From Mesostigma viride (taxonomy: Eukaryota; Streptophyta; Mesostigmatophyceae; Mesostigmatales; Mesostigmataceae), in assembly GCA_009746045.1 (NCBI GenBank), contig RPFO01000114.1:1223176-1287175 (forward strand): 64,000 nt of DNA, written 5' to 3'. The notes beneath the pieces were generated by a model. That model did no database searches. It was not told the DNA's origin and saw only the letters and a list, made by a program, of their open reading frames with translations. Both the position numbers and the translations under genes were made by a program. Below, piece after piece: positions 1-10,715 of this stretch. How positions within the stretch are numbered: the stretch's first letter is position 1; every line of letters starts with the position of its first letter.

Positions 1-275
1 CGTCGGGGCGGCAGCGTCCTTGTTGCCGCCAGCGGCGTTACCCTGGGTTGCATCATGCGATGAGGCGTTGCGAGACCCCCCTTGGTTCCTGCTAGCACCG
101 TGGCCGCCTTGCGGGCGCGCTTGTCTTGTGGCAGACGACTCACCCGACTTGGCCTTGGTCAGCGCGTCGACCTTGGCCTGCAGCTCGGCCACCACCGTGC
201 TTACCGAGATCCGGCCTTGCGCGTGTCGTCGCATCATGGCCCTGACCTCAATGCACAGTGACCGCAATCGCCACT
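1..275 (-). pseudogene. Gypsy (element H) gag, distal fragment
   Basis: Read on the minus strand from 275 down to 1, this stretch is one open frame of hydrophilic, Gln/Gly/Ser/Ala-rich sequence, typical of the C-terminal part of a retrotransposon Gag. The frame runs off the left edge of the window, so zinc knuckles and pol would lie outside. It is the continuation of the gag that stops abruptly at 7125: between them lies the complete C1 element. That the two pieces are one gene is inferred from strand, composition and position at both ends of the insertion. The product would be a capsid-like structural protein of a Gypsy LTR retrotransposon. Confidence 0.55.
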
Positions 276-438
276 CCCTATGCATGTCTCAACTCGTTCA
301 CTCCATCACTGAGGGCTCCAGACATTATTTTTTACAAAATACGTTTACGCACAAGAGACTCTTGGACCAAAGTCGCATAATTGGTGAATAAAGCATCTGC
401 AGGCCCCCCCAGCCAGCTGATGCTGCCATCTCACTTCC
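276..438 (-). repeat. B2 repeat of C1
   Basis: Near-identical to 4711-4875 (B1 of the same element) and to 21890-22057 and 22789-22950 in C2. Its outer edge abuts the H gag. Confidence 0.8.
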
Positions 439-442
439 CTCA

Positions 443-458
443 GGGTGGGTTGGGTGGG
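443..458 (+). other. G-quadruplex-type tract at C1 A2/B2 junction
   Basis: GGGTGGGTTGGGTGGG on the plus strand, which is the non-coding strand of C1. It lies between A2 and B2 and is absent from the B1/A2 junction and from the A1/internal junction. Equivalent tracts are present in elements A, B and C2. Confidence 0.7.
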
Positions 459-1953
459 CTAATAAAAACGAATACCAGCACAGGCACACCTCGGCTGGTT
501 ATATGCCAGCACTTTTTCTCAGACTTGGGCCGGCGGCGGCCCAGGTCCTTCTAATTCGGGTCGAAACACAATTCCGTGACCCATACAATATTCGTACACC
601 ATGCTAAGTGGCAGCGTACTTGCCCACTGTGGCGGATGCAAGTCCGGTACACCTGGTTTTGGCGCCAAAAGCACCCTTGGCCAGTTGTACTACAAGGAAC
701 CCATCCCTACTAATTCTTTTGACTTTGTACTACGTTTAGTCTTGGTCTACTACACCCCAGTAGGTCCGTTCACCTCCTGAGCGTCCAGTGCTACGCCGAA
801 GCACGTCAGCACTGGTTTGAACTAGAATGAACTAGTTTGAAGTAGATTGAAGTAGACTGTACTACCCTGTAGGCCAAGTGAAGTACTTGGAACAACATCC
901 AAGTACTTAGTGTCCAAAAACCAAATGTCCTCATTTGAGGACATAGTCCTCGTTTGAGACGGGGGGGGTCAGAGGCGCGGTTTTGGCGCCAAATTTGGTC
1001 CTAGGGTCACTTGGTGGGTTTTGGCGCGAAACTGGGATAGGTACTGAGCGCGCCAAGCCCCTGGGGTCGACAGGGGTCGACCGTACCTGGAAAATATGAG
1101 GCGACGAAAAGTACCTACAAAAGCAAGAACATCGCAATGCAATCGAGTGTTTTGTCGAGTGGCGGCTATGGGGTCGTGCCAGTTCCGAGGCTTGCCTGAA
1201 TGTTATAGGGCATTATTTTGCCCCGGACGAAGACAGCATTTTAGATCGTCATCCAGTGATTTCGAAGATGCTATTCTTCACGTGCAGGTGCTTTGTATAT
1301 GTCGAAAATTTTGTTCATGAACGGATTTTGGCATTGTTGAAGAAAATCTGAGAGCTACGTAGATCGCATGATAGGTCAGTTCGCAGTTCGGTTTTACAAT
1401 TTCTTTTTCCGCCCAGGCGCTGCGGATATCGCGAGTATGGGTTATGGTACGCTTCAGGGCTTATGGGCGACATGGGGAGAAGAGGGACCTGGGCAGTTGC
1501 ATGCGTCAAAGAGTCTCTATTTTTTCGTCGTGATGTCGCAGTCGCGCCTGGCGAAAACCAGGGCGAGCGCGAGCCATATTTTTCTTTTGCCGCAAGGCTG
1601 GGTGCTTCCCACGCGTCACCGTCCTTTAATATATATTTCTTGAGCTGGCCCGCGCAGCTGGCGGCCTGGGCGCACGTCAAGAGCAAGGTTCCGACTGTCA
1701 TTCTCAACCGCATCGTTCTAAGTAAGCGTGTTAAGCGGATTGTAACCTATAACTCTCGCAGACGTGATCATTCCGGTTGCTTTCAATGCCCAACTTCGTG
1801 GTTTTGATTACGTTTATGTCCGGGGAATAACGGAAGTTTGCTGGGCAGTACTTTCTTTTCCCGCTGCGTCACTGAAAAGGTAAACGGCCTTGCGTTATCA
1901 AAACAGCAGCGACTAGAAAGTCGCTGTGCTTAATGTCCATCTTCCCAGTAAAA

Positions 1954-3691
1954 GTCCTAAATTTAGGACCAAGTGGAATTAAAAAATGTATATGCAAACA
2001 TTAAAATTTGACCCTGGCATTCGTGCCCATGACAGATAACACACTTTTTTAGTTTCTATCAAAAACCTGGGGTCAAATAATTACATTTAGTGCATGAATG
2101 GGCCCTGCCACCTGCCAGACCTCAAAGCGCGAATTTGGCCAAAATGTGGGTTTTAGGACCATTAGGACCAATTATTGTCAACGCATGACCATGCTATCCA
2201 CACGGTCCCTTGAGCATCTTACAAGCGCTAGGGGACCCTACGAGGCCTTGGGATGGCGGGGCAGCGTATAACAAGGCCATACCCTGCTGTGGCTGCCTCT
2301 ATATATACGCGTGATTAACGGTGTCACAGATGGTGCAGGTAATGCAATATAGGGTTGCATGGTTGCTGAGGTTGCCCGGCTTGAACATGGCCCACCCCTT
2401 GCGGTAAACTTTCTCTAAGCATATGCCAAACCTTCTTTGACATCACGGACATGCTGGCCACCACCCAGCGATGAAAAAACATTGCATTTGCATTGCAACT
2501 AACACATGAATGCAGCCAAATCAAGTTACAAAACAACGTTGTGCTAACATGCAACGCTTTGTGAGCGAATTCAGGGTGCATGTAACACGTAAACCATACT
2601 GTATATACTGTCTGAGAACACCCTGAACGACTGCAGGCCATAGGACCATGGTTTATAACTAACACATGAGTAAAACTGCTCTTACGCATGTGTGTTTTAG
2701 CTGCAGCGGACGACGAAGATAGAGACGTAAAAAATTGTATGACGTAAACCAACTATGTGTGACAGTTATGTGCACAGAGAGCGTCCCCTCTTTTTAGGCA
2801 TAGCTGGCTGACTCAAAACACCACGACAGCGTTGCCAGTTACACTCATGATCTAGGACAACCCGGCACTTACCTGCTACTTACGTCGCCTCATTCCAGAT
2901 GGTTGCAAAAAAGTCGCTGAAATCCGCAGCGAGGTCAGCTTTCCGAGAGCTGAGCGCACCAAAGCTGGCCAACCGGTTCGACAATGATATAAACCACGCT
3001 TGTGCTGCGTTCTAGGTCCAAGAAATACCGAAAGTGAAGACCTATAAGGTGCGCTCGCTGCCCAGCCTGAACGTCCCTAAAACATGGTCGACAATGGAAA
3101 TCGGGCAAGAATATCACGGCCCAGGCGCTCCCATGTCAAATACTCCGTTTCTAAACTCCAGACTATAATAAAAATCGTCCACAAAAATTTCCTGGCTTGA
3201 TTCGCACCACCATTGCTAATACACTAACATGTTTGTGCCAAAATCGACCCTCCGCGAGCAGGCGATCTGCGACCCATTTGTGTTGTGCCGCTGTGATACA
3301 GCGCTACACATAAAAACTTGCGCAGAAAATATTCACAGCCTTTAAGCATAACTAACAACCTTTCGTTTTTGCTACTGGGCGCCCGAAATGATAAACGCAC
3401 GTGAAAACGCCGGCCACCATTGTCAGGTCGCCATATCCACCTCACTTCATTCCCGCACCCACTTTTTCGCTCCAAAATCGGTTATATTTTTGGTCGAGGT
3501 ACCTACTTTCCCGCCATTATACCCGGTACCCGGGTACGGAATCCGGGTACCATGTGCCGGTACCACGGGTCGGGTACATCATGCCGGGTACGGTCCACAT
3601 GGGGTACGGTGCATATAGTGACCCCCCCCCCCCGGTACCTCGGTTATAGTGACCACTAGGACGATTTAGGACAAAGTCCTAAATTTAGGAC
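1954..3691. mobile_element. Possible second palindrome-ended element nested in the TIR element
   Basis: The 16-bp perfect palindrome GTCCTAAATTTAGGAC occurs at 1954-1969 and again at 3676-3691, bounding about 1.7 kb of AT-richer sequence. The outer element also has palindromic ends built on GTCCT...AGGAC, so this may be a related nested insertion or an internal repeat pair. No target duplication was recognised and no gene is visible inside. Confidence 0.35.
3518..3646. repeat. GGTACC/GGGTAC-rich repeat tract
   Basis: Many degenerate copies of GGGTAC/GGTACC lie between 3518 and 3646, ending in a C10 run. This is low-complexity sequence; the short open frames across it are not genes. Confidence 0.6.
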
Positions 3692-4710
3692 CGTGGGATG
3701 ATTAACATTAATTGCGATGTGGTAGTTTGATTCAACACATATACTGCCTTGTTGCTGAGAAGTTTTTCAAGGCTTGCTGGTATGTTGCCCATATGTTTCT
3801 AATGCTTCAACTCATGTCCACGTGATCAAGACTGGCTTGGAAACTTGAGCTTGTCATGTTTACATTGTGCTTGTGTTACAACTTGTGCCTCTTTGCAGTA
3901 TATGTTTCATATATAACGTAAGGGTTCAGCATCATGGTTTAGCACCGTGGTGGCAGCCGAGCCTCTACCAACGATCATGGACCTAACCTTGGCGAGTATT
4001 TGCTTCATATTTCACTCGTTGGACTGAGCTAGCTTTACACCTGCTGTATGGCCTGCACCATGGTCCCTGGTTGCCAGTTACATTTTGTCCCCCCACCCTG
4101 GCCGGCTGCAGGGTCTAGGACTGCGAGGGTGTAACATAGACATGGTGTGGGCACCCTGGGTGCATGTTCAGGGCCAGCCATGACCTGGCCATGCCTTCTT
4201 TCTTGGCATATTGTTGACTTGAGTGCTATTTGGTCACTCGCGTAGCGACCCCCCTGCATTCATAAATCGTAAACAATTATACAATGAGCATATTTCATGG
4301 ATGTTAAGCATTGCTACTCTTGAACATATCATAAATGAACATGGTTCCATGCCGTACCCATGGATGTGTTGACATGTGTTAGTTATTACAAATGGTATCC
4401 ATGCTTAAAAATGTCCTCATTTGAGGACATTTTCTTGGTGATTAGACATTAGAACTAGTTTACAAGTTACTTGTACGGACTTACACCCTATTAGAGGGCA
4501 GATCTCGTACCACCACACTGGCGCCCCTTATTAAATTCCAGGGCCCTTATACATTGTGACTACTGCCCCTTATAAAAGACCAGGGCCTATTATAAAATAT
4601 TAAATGCTGTATTTATTTTTTATATGTGTGCTGTCACCCAGCGGCGTCTCTCGCCTCCTTCGCTCCCTCCGCCCCGACAAATCAGGGAATCCAGATCGAG
4701 GGAGATCAAC

Positions 4711-4875
4711 CATCCCTATGCATGTCTCAACTCGTTCACTCCATCACTGAGGGCTCCAGACATTATTTTTTACAAAATACGTTTACGCACAAGAGACTCT
4801 TGGACCAAAGTCGCATAATTGGTGAATAAAGCATCTGCAGGCCCCCCCAGCCAGCTGATGCTGCCATCTCACTTC
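4711..4875 (-). repeat. B1 repeat of C1
   Basis: Direct repeat of 276-438. The junction with A2 joins the two outer ends of the element, as expected if the element passed through a circular intermediate. Confidence 0.8.
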
Positions 4876-4931
4876 CCCCTTCCCCCAGCCTGGCCATTCT
4901 GGCCGTGGAGGACCCGTCACCACTAGTGAAG

Positions 4932-4951
4932 GCCTAGCATGCCTGCTAGAG
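4932..4951 (-). other. Conserved YR-element stem-loop, C1 copy b
   Basis: Coding-sense strand forms CTCTAGC - AGGCAT - GCTAGGC: six pairs (one G-U) with a 6-nt loop; the outermost C-C pair is lost. See the finding on covariation. Confidence 0.6.
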
Positions 4952-4998
4952 TGCCCCTCACTTACTGGTCGCGGGGAAGCCTGTCACCAACAGTGGGG

Positions 4999-5018
4999 CC
5001 CCAGCTTGTCTGCTGGAG
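4999..5018 (-). other. Conserved YR-element stem-loop, C1 copy a
   Basis: Coding-sense strand forms CTCCAGC - AGACAA - GCTGGGG, a 7-bp stem (one G-U) with a 6-nt loop, preceded by GGCGCA. Confidence 0.65.
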
Positions 5019-6414
5019 TGCGCCCCACTAGCGAAGTCTCAAACAATGCCTTGATCCCCCGCGGATAGGAGAGATCAGCGTCCAACCAAAGGTACGGTCA
5101 ATCAATCCCCCACACCTTTCCCCCCTCCTCGTCCAGCGAAAATAGCTGGCACGTCTGCCAACTTCCACCCTACACCATCCTCCTCGCGCTCCTCATGCCA
5201 TAACTGTCACGATCCAGTGCTATGGCCCAGCGACTCGCCAAAAGTCACATGCCACAAGCTGCCGCTACGGTCACAACCCTCTGTTTGCAGGGCGTAACCC
5301 GGGGTGCAAGCATCCCCAGGTACTCGCCCTAGAGGGCTGCCGGCGGCATACATAGCAAGGTGTAATCTCCATTCCATTCTCAGGACAGCTAGCCGGTCAC
5401 TTAGGCTATCTTGAGCAAGCGCCCCTGCTCTTAGCCCTCACAACCGTCAAAACCAGCCGGTCTCACCAGGCTCCCCCCATTGCCTGCCCACCTCTTGGAT
5501 GCCATTACAGATGTCATCCCAAAGCTCTCAGGGTACTAGCCTGGCAGCGCCCAAAAGTCTTTTTACGTAGGCCGCTCATTTTGCCTCCCCCCAGTTCCAA
5601 AACACCACAGTCCTTAGCTCCCCAAAGCCGTCAAGAAAGGCACCTCCCCCAACCGGCCACCACTGGCCCAAGGCCGCCGAGCCGCCCTACCACCACGTAA
5701 GCCCTCGAGAAATAAAATCCAGGGAGCCACACCCAGCGCTCCTCCAGCCACCGGTTTTCCCCATAAAATTCGGCTCCACATATTCTTTTTCACGTTACCA
5801 TCACGTAATGGACCAGCCGACCCGCTCCTTCAAAGCCATCGGGCTGTGACGCGGTATGCCCTGCCCGCAAAGCCCCGAGAGCCAAAGGTAGCTAATGATG
5901 CCGCATTCAGATCTTGGGCAGCCGGCATTGCAGCCTACTATATTTTTTACACTGCTCGTCGTTGAGGGTCATCACGCAAGGCAGTATCAAACGTAAAACA
6001 GCTCGAACAAGCACGCCCAGGGCCGAAATAAAATTTTCGTTCCCTTACCGCACTTTCCGGCCTTGCGACTCAATTTCGGGTCAAAATTTCTATGCCCACC
6101 CCTCAAACGACGGGACAGCAGCCGGCCACCTTTGCTCGTCGTTTAGGACCATCGTAACAGGTCCAAGCAACCTTTATTCGCCTCGTCCCAGGTCAGTTAA
6201 GGCCGAAAAAGTTTGCCGGCACCCTACCACAGATTTCGGCACTAAATCCGCAATTTCTGCCCCGATTTTCAACGACTGGCCCTCAAACGACCGCTTGGAC
6301 GCCGACCACCGTCGCGCGTCTCTAAATAAAATTCATTCCCAGCCCCCCCGGACTCGGGGAGGCCTTTTGCATTCATTTAAATCATTGCCAGCCACCATGG
6401 CTGGCCGTCACCAC

Positions 6415-7124
6415 TAATAAAAACGAATACCAGCACAGGCACACCTCGGCTGGTTATATGCCAGCACTTTTTCTCAGACTTGGGCCGGCGGCGGCCCAGG
6501 TCCTTCTAATTCGGGTCGAAACACAATTCCGTGACCCATACAATATTCGTACACCATGCGAAGTGGCAGCGTACTTGCCCACTGTGGCGGATGCAAGTCC
6601 GGTACACCTGGTTTTGGCGCCAAAAGCACCCTTGGCCAGTTGTACTACAAGGAACCCATCCCTACTAATTCTTTTGACTTTGTACTACGTTTAGTCTTGG
6701 TCTACTACACCCCAGTAGGTCCGTTCACCTCCTGAGCGTCCAGTGCTACGCCGAAGCACGTCAGCACTGGTTTGAACTAGAATGAACTAGTTTGAAGTAG
6801 ATTGAAGTAGACTGTACTACCCTGTAGGCCAAGTGAAGTACTTGGAACTACATCCAAGTACTTAGAACTAGTTTACAAGTTACTTGTACGGACTTACACC
6901 CTATTAGAGGGCAGATCTCGTACCACCACACTGGCGCCCCTTATTAAATTCCAGGGCCCTTATACATTGTGACTACTGCCCCTTATAAAAGACCAGGGCC
7001 TATTATAAAATATTAAATGCTCTATTTATTTTTTATATGTGTGCTGTCACCCAGCGGCGTCCCTCGCCTCCTTCGCTCCCTCCGCCCCGACAAATCAGGG
7101 AATCCAGATCGAGGGAGATCAACC
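6415..7124 (-). repeat. A1 terminal repeat of C1
   Basis: Uninterrupted 710-bp A repeat whose outer end (GGGAGATCAACC at 7113-7124) abuts the H gag. It serves as the reference for the interrupted A2 copy. Confidence 0.8.
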
Positions 7125-8507
7125 AGGCTGGCCGTTGGGCGGCGTGGGCAGCTCCATCTCCTTGGAGCCTAGCGCTTGCAGCCATTTTTGACACGCCAGC
7201 TTTTCGGACCAGTCCTCCACTTCGCCGGCGAACTCCATGAGGCGCTCGTAAGATTGCCCCGGGGTTTCACCCTCGGCTATCTTGAAACTGCGCCATTCAC
7301 GCTCTGCCTTGATGGTCTCCACCGGGTATTCCTGGCGAAGGAGGTCCCACAGTTCCTCAGCAGGGTCGACACCATACATGATGTTGTAGTCGGGCTGGCC
7401 ACGCCCGTCGAAGCCGAACCACACGTCCGTGTGACGCGTGTACAGCGAGACCTCTCTCCAGTGCTCCACCAGCCTAGCCACTCGCCTCAGCGTAAGGCCG
7501 TGAAAGAAGAAATGCATGTTGTTCATCACAAACTCATGCATTACAGCGCCTTGCGTAGTCATGTATTGCAGATCAATCCATGACTTGTACGCGTTGTAGG
7601 CCTGCGCCAGCGTGGCCAGATTGCCGGTTGTGGAGAACTTCTCGCGCATGTCCACCCGTGGTAGGGTGGGCATCTTCGCGCCTTCAGGTATGAGGCGCAC
7701 CCTTTGCGGGTACTGCACCCCATCGGCATCCTCCGGCGGTCGCTGAGCTGCGCGTCCCTGCGCCAGCGTGCTTGGGCGTGCTGCCTCCCGTACTCGGAAA
7801 GCCAGCGGCGTGGTTATGTCCTCCATGGGCGGAATGCGCCCGATTGGCACACTTGACCATCGTGCAGTCGACCCGCCGGTCAGCGCCCCACCGCCTCGCC
7901 CAAACGGAATTGAGACCCCGCCTGGCAGCATGCGTCCTGGTGCACCCCTGCGTGGGTCCATCGCGCGCGCTAGCCCTGCCCCGTTCTCCTCGTGCAATCC
8001 GTCTCGCGCTTGATCGAAAGGCAGGCGCCTGGGCGCCAGCGTATACTCGCCCCGTGGCTGACCATCCGCCTCACCAAGCAAGTCGTGTTGGGTTAGCGAC
8101 CCAGCCAAACCCCCCGGTTCCATCGAAGCCCTTCCCGCCGCATTACCTGAGGTTGGCGGCTGGTCCCGCTCCCTCGGCTCCGCGGTAACACCATTGGGGC
8201 CCGGCATCGATGCCTGCCCGTCCCATGGTGTGGACTGCAGATGACGACCCTCTACGGCCACCAATCTGTCGGTCACTTCCCGCATTTGCAGCGCCAGCTG
8301 CTGCTGCAACTGTTGCGACTGTTGCTGCATCTGCGCTTGCATCTGCGCGAACAGCGCCGCCATACTCAGCGGCGCTTCTTGGTCGCGACTCCCACCCACT
8401 GCGGGTACGGCGGGGGGAATCCCGCCATTCGACCCCGGAGCGGACGTGTTGGCATCTGCTCTATTTGCATCCGCCATGGCTCGAGTCTGCGCTCGCGTCA
8501 GTGGCAT
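7125..8507 (-). pseudogene. Gypsy (element H) gag, N-terminal part
   Basis: Minus-strand frame from an ATG at 8507 (MPLTRAQTR; the longer frame to 8534 uses a TTG) down to the C1 insertion at 7125. It begins with a Gln-rich coiled stretch (QMQAQMQQQSQQLQQQ). A helical, Trp-rich region follows, resembling the retrotransposon Gag capsid domain; AEREWRSFKIAEGETPGQSY is the region around its conserved Trp/Phe. The frame is open throughout but is cut by C1, and its remainder is at 275-1. Role: structural Gag of an LTR retrotransposon. It is oriented the same way as the pol fragment at 17063-19750, but lies on that fragment's 3' side. Confidence 0.7.
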
Positions 8508-9636
8508 GCACCAGCTGACCGATGGGCAAAACAAGAACCAACAAGCCTAGGTTAGCCTGCCAGAAAAAGACAAGAGCCAGCAAATTCTGGCTAGTTCTAT
8601 TTTCTTAAAATCTGTCTCAAGACACTTCCTTTACAAACTGTCAGCCAGGCCGTTCCCTGTACTGCTGATGGTTGATAAACACTAAAGCCAACGTCTTGGC
8701 TTCGAACAGAAGGAAGCAGACTACCGGGTAGTCTCTTCGAGTAACGAAAGGAGGGCTCTCAGCCGAGGACAAGGAACTGTCCCTCGTGCCTGATGACCAC
8801 CTTATTGCCTCCCCTGCTATAGAAGAATGCTTTCACAACACACACTTTGCACAGTCTGATGATGAAGCCGCACATGCGGAATTTATTGAGAAAGTTAATA
8901 CAATTACAACACGTTGATAGTCTCAATATCGATGCACTCCATGCTCACGAGCCCGCAGTTAGGCAGCGCTCCATGACATGCTACCGGCCTTGCTCCCAAG
9001 GAAAGGGAGAAACACGAAGGCCACTAACGAGAGACTCGAAGAGACTACACGCTACGTGAGAGTCCTCTTCGACTATGAACCAAACCATTCGTCATGCCAC
9101 ACGCATGACACACGCCACACTTGTCAGTCCAGCCAGGAATGCCCAAACTATCTTGCTGTCTGAACCATGCAAATAGAAACTGCATTCCAGTTGCCGTCCT
9201 GGCTTTCTACCACACATGCCAACAAAAGCAGGAAGGCATCCCGACAAATCTAAATTGCTACCCTGTTGCCGATCTCATCTCCTAGAGGCTCCGGCATTTC
9301 TGTCCCTGGGAATGTCCGGCATTGAGTCACGACCACCAAGGTCGAAGCATAATATCCTTCAAACAATCTGCACGCTCACACCTTGCGTGTGAGTGGCCCA
9401 GCAAACATTGCTTCTAATCTTTCCTTTCTAGAAGAAATCCCTTTATAGGGCTGCCAGCGATTTCGCATTCATTCCAGCGATCTGGCTCCGCACCGCAAAT
9501 TTTCCTTTTCCATTTTCTGTCCAGTCCTCATAACGTTGACCCGCTATTCTACACCACAAAGACACCTGGCCTGTCAATAGCCTCGGCGCTGTTGAAGTCC
9601 AGCAGTCCAGCTCCAGCTCCAGCTCCAGCTCCAGCT
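8508..9636 (-). other. Element H 5' leader and probable LTR portion
   Basis: About 1.1 kb without a supported gene, upstream of gag on the minus strand. A TATAAAG lies on the minus strand at 9441-9447, flanked by CCC...GGG, and is the best promoter candidate. With 16738-17062 (rejoined when element A is removed) this forms about 1.45 kb between a pol stop and a gag start, the expected place of an LTR plus leader. A possible LTR with TGTCA...TGACA ends (17008 to about 8643) can be drawn, but there is no second copy to prove it. A (CCAGCT)n tract lies at 9607-9638. Confidence 0.4.
9441..9447 (-). promoter_or_regulatory. TATA-box candidate for element H
   Basis: TATAAAG on the minus strand, about 930 bp upstream of the gag ATG and inside the probable LTR. 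Position and sequence fit a pol II LTR promoter; nothing else supports it. Confidence 0.4.
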
Positions 9637-9789
9637 CCTCTGTGCATGCTTTCAGGTTCACTTTGTTTGAGAAGGCACCAGAACTTGTTTATTGCAAAAT
9701 TATATGCTTAAGCCGCTTGCAGGCCTTGGTAGACCGAGAGACTGGCAAATTGTGCGCAAGTCCCAGGCGGCTGCCACCATATAACACCC
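9637..9789 (-). repeat. B2 repeat of element A
   Basis: Near-identical direct repeat of 10315-10467. It contains CACCAGAACTTGTTTATT, which is also found (reverse-complemented) in the B repeats of element B, so the two families share an ancestral B repeat. Confidence 0.85.
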
Positions 9790-9838
9790 CCAGAGACAAC
9801 AAACAAACAAACAAACAAAAGAGGGTGGGTGGGTGGGG
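9790..9838 (-). other. A2/B2 spacer with G4 motif, element A
   Basis: The plus strand reads GGGTGGGTGGGTGGGG at 9823-9838, next to (CAAA)n at 9797-9820 and a C4 run at the B2 side. The same layout (C-run, CCCACCC repeats, T-rich, G-run in coding sense) is found at 29348-29382 in element B. Confidence 0.75.
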
Positions 9839-10314
9839 AAAACTGATAAAGCATGCGCCGCCATGTCTTCCTCAATAAATTGGCTGCATTGCATGCGCAC
9901 GGTGACGAATGCAAGTCCGGTACAGTACTGGCGCGGCGCCCAGGTGCCACTGACCAGTTGTACTACAAAGAACCCACTTGTACTGATTCTTTCGACATTG
10001 TACTACGTTTAGTCACTGTCTACTTCAACCCAGGTGGTCATACCACCTCCTAGGCAGGTTGTGCTACACCTGAACGAATCTTTACTAGCCTGAGCTAGTT
10101 TGAACTAGTTTGAAGTAGATTGTACTACCCTGTAGTACCAATGAAGTACTTTGAACTACATCCAAGTACTTGGAAACAGTCCAGAGGTCATTTGCAGGGA
10201 CTTTCACCCTTTCCAGGAGCATTTCTCGCAGATCAGCCATGAGGCAGCGGCACCGACTCGCACTCCGCTCCCCTTAGTCGCAAATCAGGGAATCCAGATC
10301 GTAAGATCAACCAT
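9839..10314 (-). repeat. A2 repeat of element A
   Basis: Near-identical to A1 at 16261-16737. The inner part contains TAGTTTGAA iterons around 10090-10170. The outer end carries GATCGTAAGATC, the palindromic terminal block shared with element B. Confidence 0.85.
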
Positions 10315-10467
10315 CCTCTGTGCATGCTTTCAGGTTCACTTTGTTTGAGAAGGCACCAGAACTTGTTTATTGCAAAATTATATGCTTAAGCCGCTTGCAG
10401 GCCTTGGTAGACCGAGAGACTGGCAAATTGTGCGCAAGTCCCAGGCGGCTGCCACCATATAACACCC
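10315..10467 (-). repeat. B1 repeat of element A
   Basis: Direct repeat of B2. It adjoins A2 so that the two outer element ends are fused. Confidence 0.85.
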
Positions 10468-10522
10468 GCATCTCCAACCTGGCCGTCCCCGGCCGCATCT
10501 GGAGTGGTTGTAGAGGGGGAAG

Positions 10523-10542
10523 CCCTAGCGTGGCTGCTAGAG
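10523..10542 (-). other. Conserved YR-element stem-loop, element A copy 3
   Basis: Coding sense CTCTAGC - AGCCAC - GCTAGGG, 7-bp stem with one G-U pair, 6-nt loop. Confidence 0.65.
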
Positions 10543-10582
10543 TGCGCCTCCCCTGCACCTGTCAACGCAGGTACCCGCAGAG

Positions 10583-10602
10583 CCCTAGTGTATCCACTAG
10601 AG
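10583..10602 (-). other. Conserved YR-element stem-loop, element A copy 2
   Basis: Coding sense CTCTAGT - GGATAC - ACTAGGG. The loop-closing pair is changed from C-G to T-A on both sides relative to the other copies. Confidence 0.65.
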
Positions 10603-10695
10603 TGCGCCCCGCCGGCTCTGTCCAAGGCAGGATACGGTCGAAGGTGAGCCAAACTGGAAATCAGGATGATGGCGCGACGCCCAAAACCAGCAGGG

Positions 10696-10715
10696 CCCCA
10701 GCGTGTCCGCTGGAG
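10696..10715 (-). other. Conserved YR-element stem-loop, element A copy 1
   Basis: Coding sense CTCCAGC - GGACAC - GCTGGGG. The fourth stem pair is C-G instead of T-A. Confidence 0.65.

Larger units (their letters stand above)
911..4448. mobile_element. 3.5-kb TIR DNA transposon, TTAG target duplication
   Basis: The undisturbed A repeat reads ...ACTTAGAACTAG; here the 3538-bp insert is flanked by TTAG at 907-910 and 4449-4452. The ends are imperfect inverted repeats starting TGTCC/TGTCT, with a shared ACCAA block. Each end also carries a perfect palindrome TGTCCTCATTTGAGGACA (926-943 and 4412-4429). I find no convincing transposase in any frame; the open frames inside are short and unsupported. 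It is therefore called non-autonomous, superfamily undetermined. Confidence 0.7.
462..4710 (-). repeat. A2 repeat of C1, split by a DNA element
   Basis: The repeat is present as 462-910 and 4453-4710. It matches the uninterrupted A1 copy at 6415-7124. The break lies after TTAG, where the 911-4448 element is inserted. The repeat contains clustered TAGTTTGAA/AAGTAGATT words around 815-875. Confidence 0.8.
4876..6414 (-). other. Non-coding internal region of C1
   Basis: No retroelement protein domain is visible. The segment holds two copies of the conserved stem-loop, and a region (4880-5480) matching the reverse complement of 21293-21890 in C2. It also holds a segment (5542-5700) repeated at 19757-19915 inside the broken Gypsy element. 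The plus-strand open frame 5914-6417 has no recognisable features and overlaps internally repetitive sequence. The region most likely serves as replication/packaging sequence of a non-autonomous element. Confidence 0.6.
276..7124 (-). mobile_element. Non-autonomous split-direct-repeat YR element C1 (TOC1-like)
   Basis: In coding orientation (minus strand) the order is A1 (7124-6415), internal region (6414-4876), B1 (4875-4711), A2 (4710-462, interrupted) and B2 (438-276). This A1-internal-B1-A2-B2 layout is diagnostic of PAT/TOC-type DIRS retrotransposons. The A repeat resembles that of autonomous element A: both share the terminal AATCAGGGAATCCAGATCG and the CTAGTTTGAA-type iterons. No RT, RNase H or recombinase is present, so it would depend on an element-A-like partner. 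There is no target duplication, as expected for YR insertion. It sits inside the H gag, and its A2 repeat carries a 3.5-kb DNA element. Confidence 0.8.

Noticed and set aside
1315-1807. Overlapping open frames on both strands in the 911-4448 element
   Set aside because: No catalytic triad or zinc motif; length expected by chance.
5914-6417. 167-codon plus-strand frame in C1
   Set aside because: Antisense to the element, internally repetitive, no domain, not present as a frame in C2.
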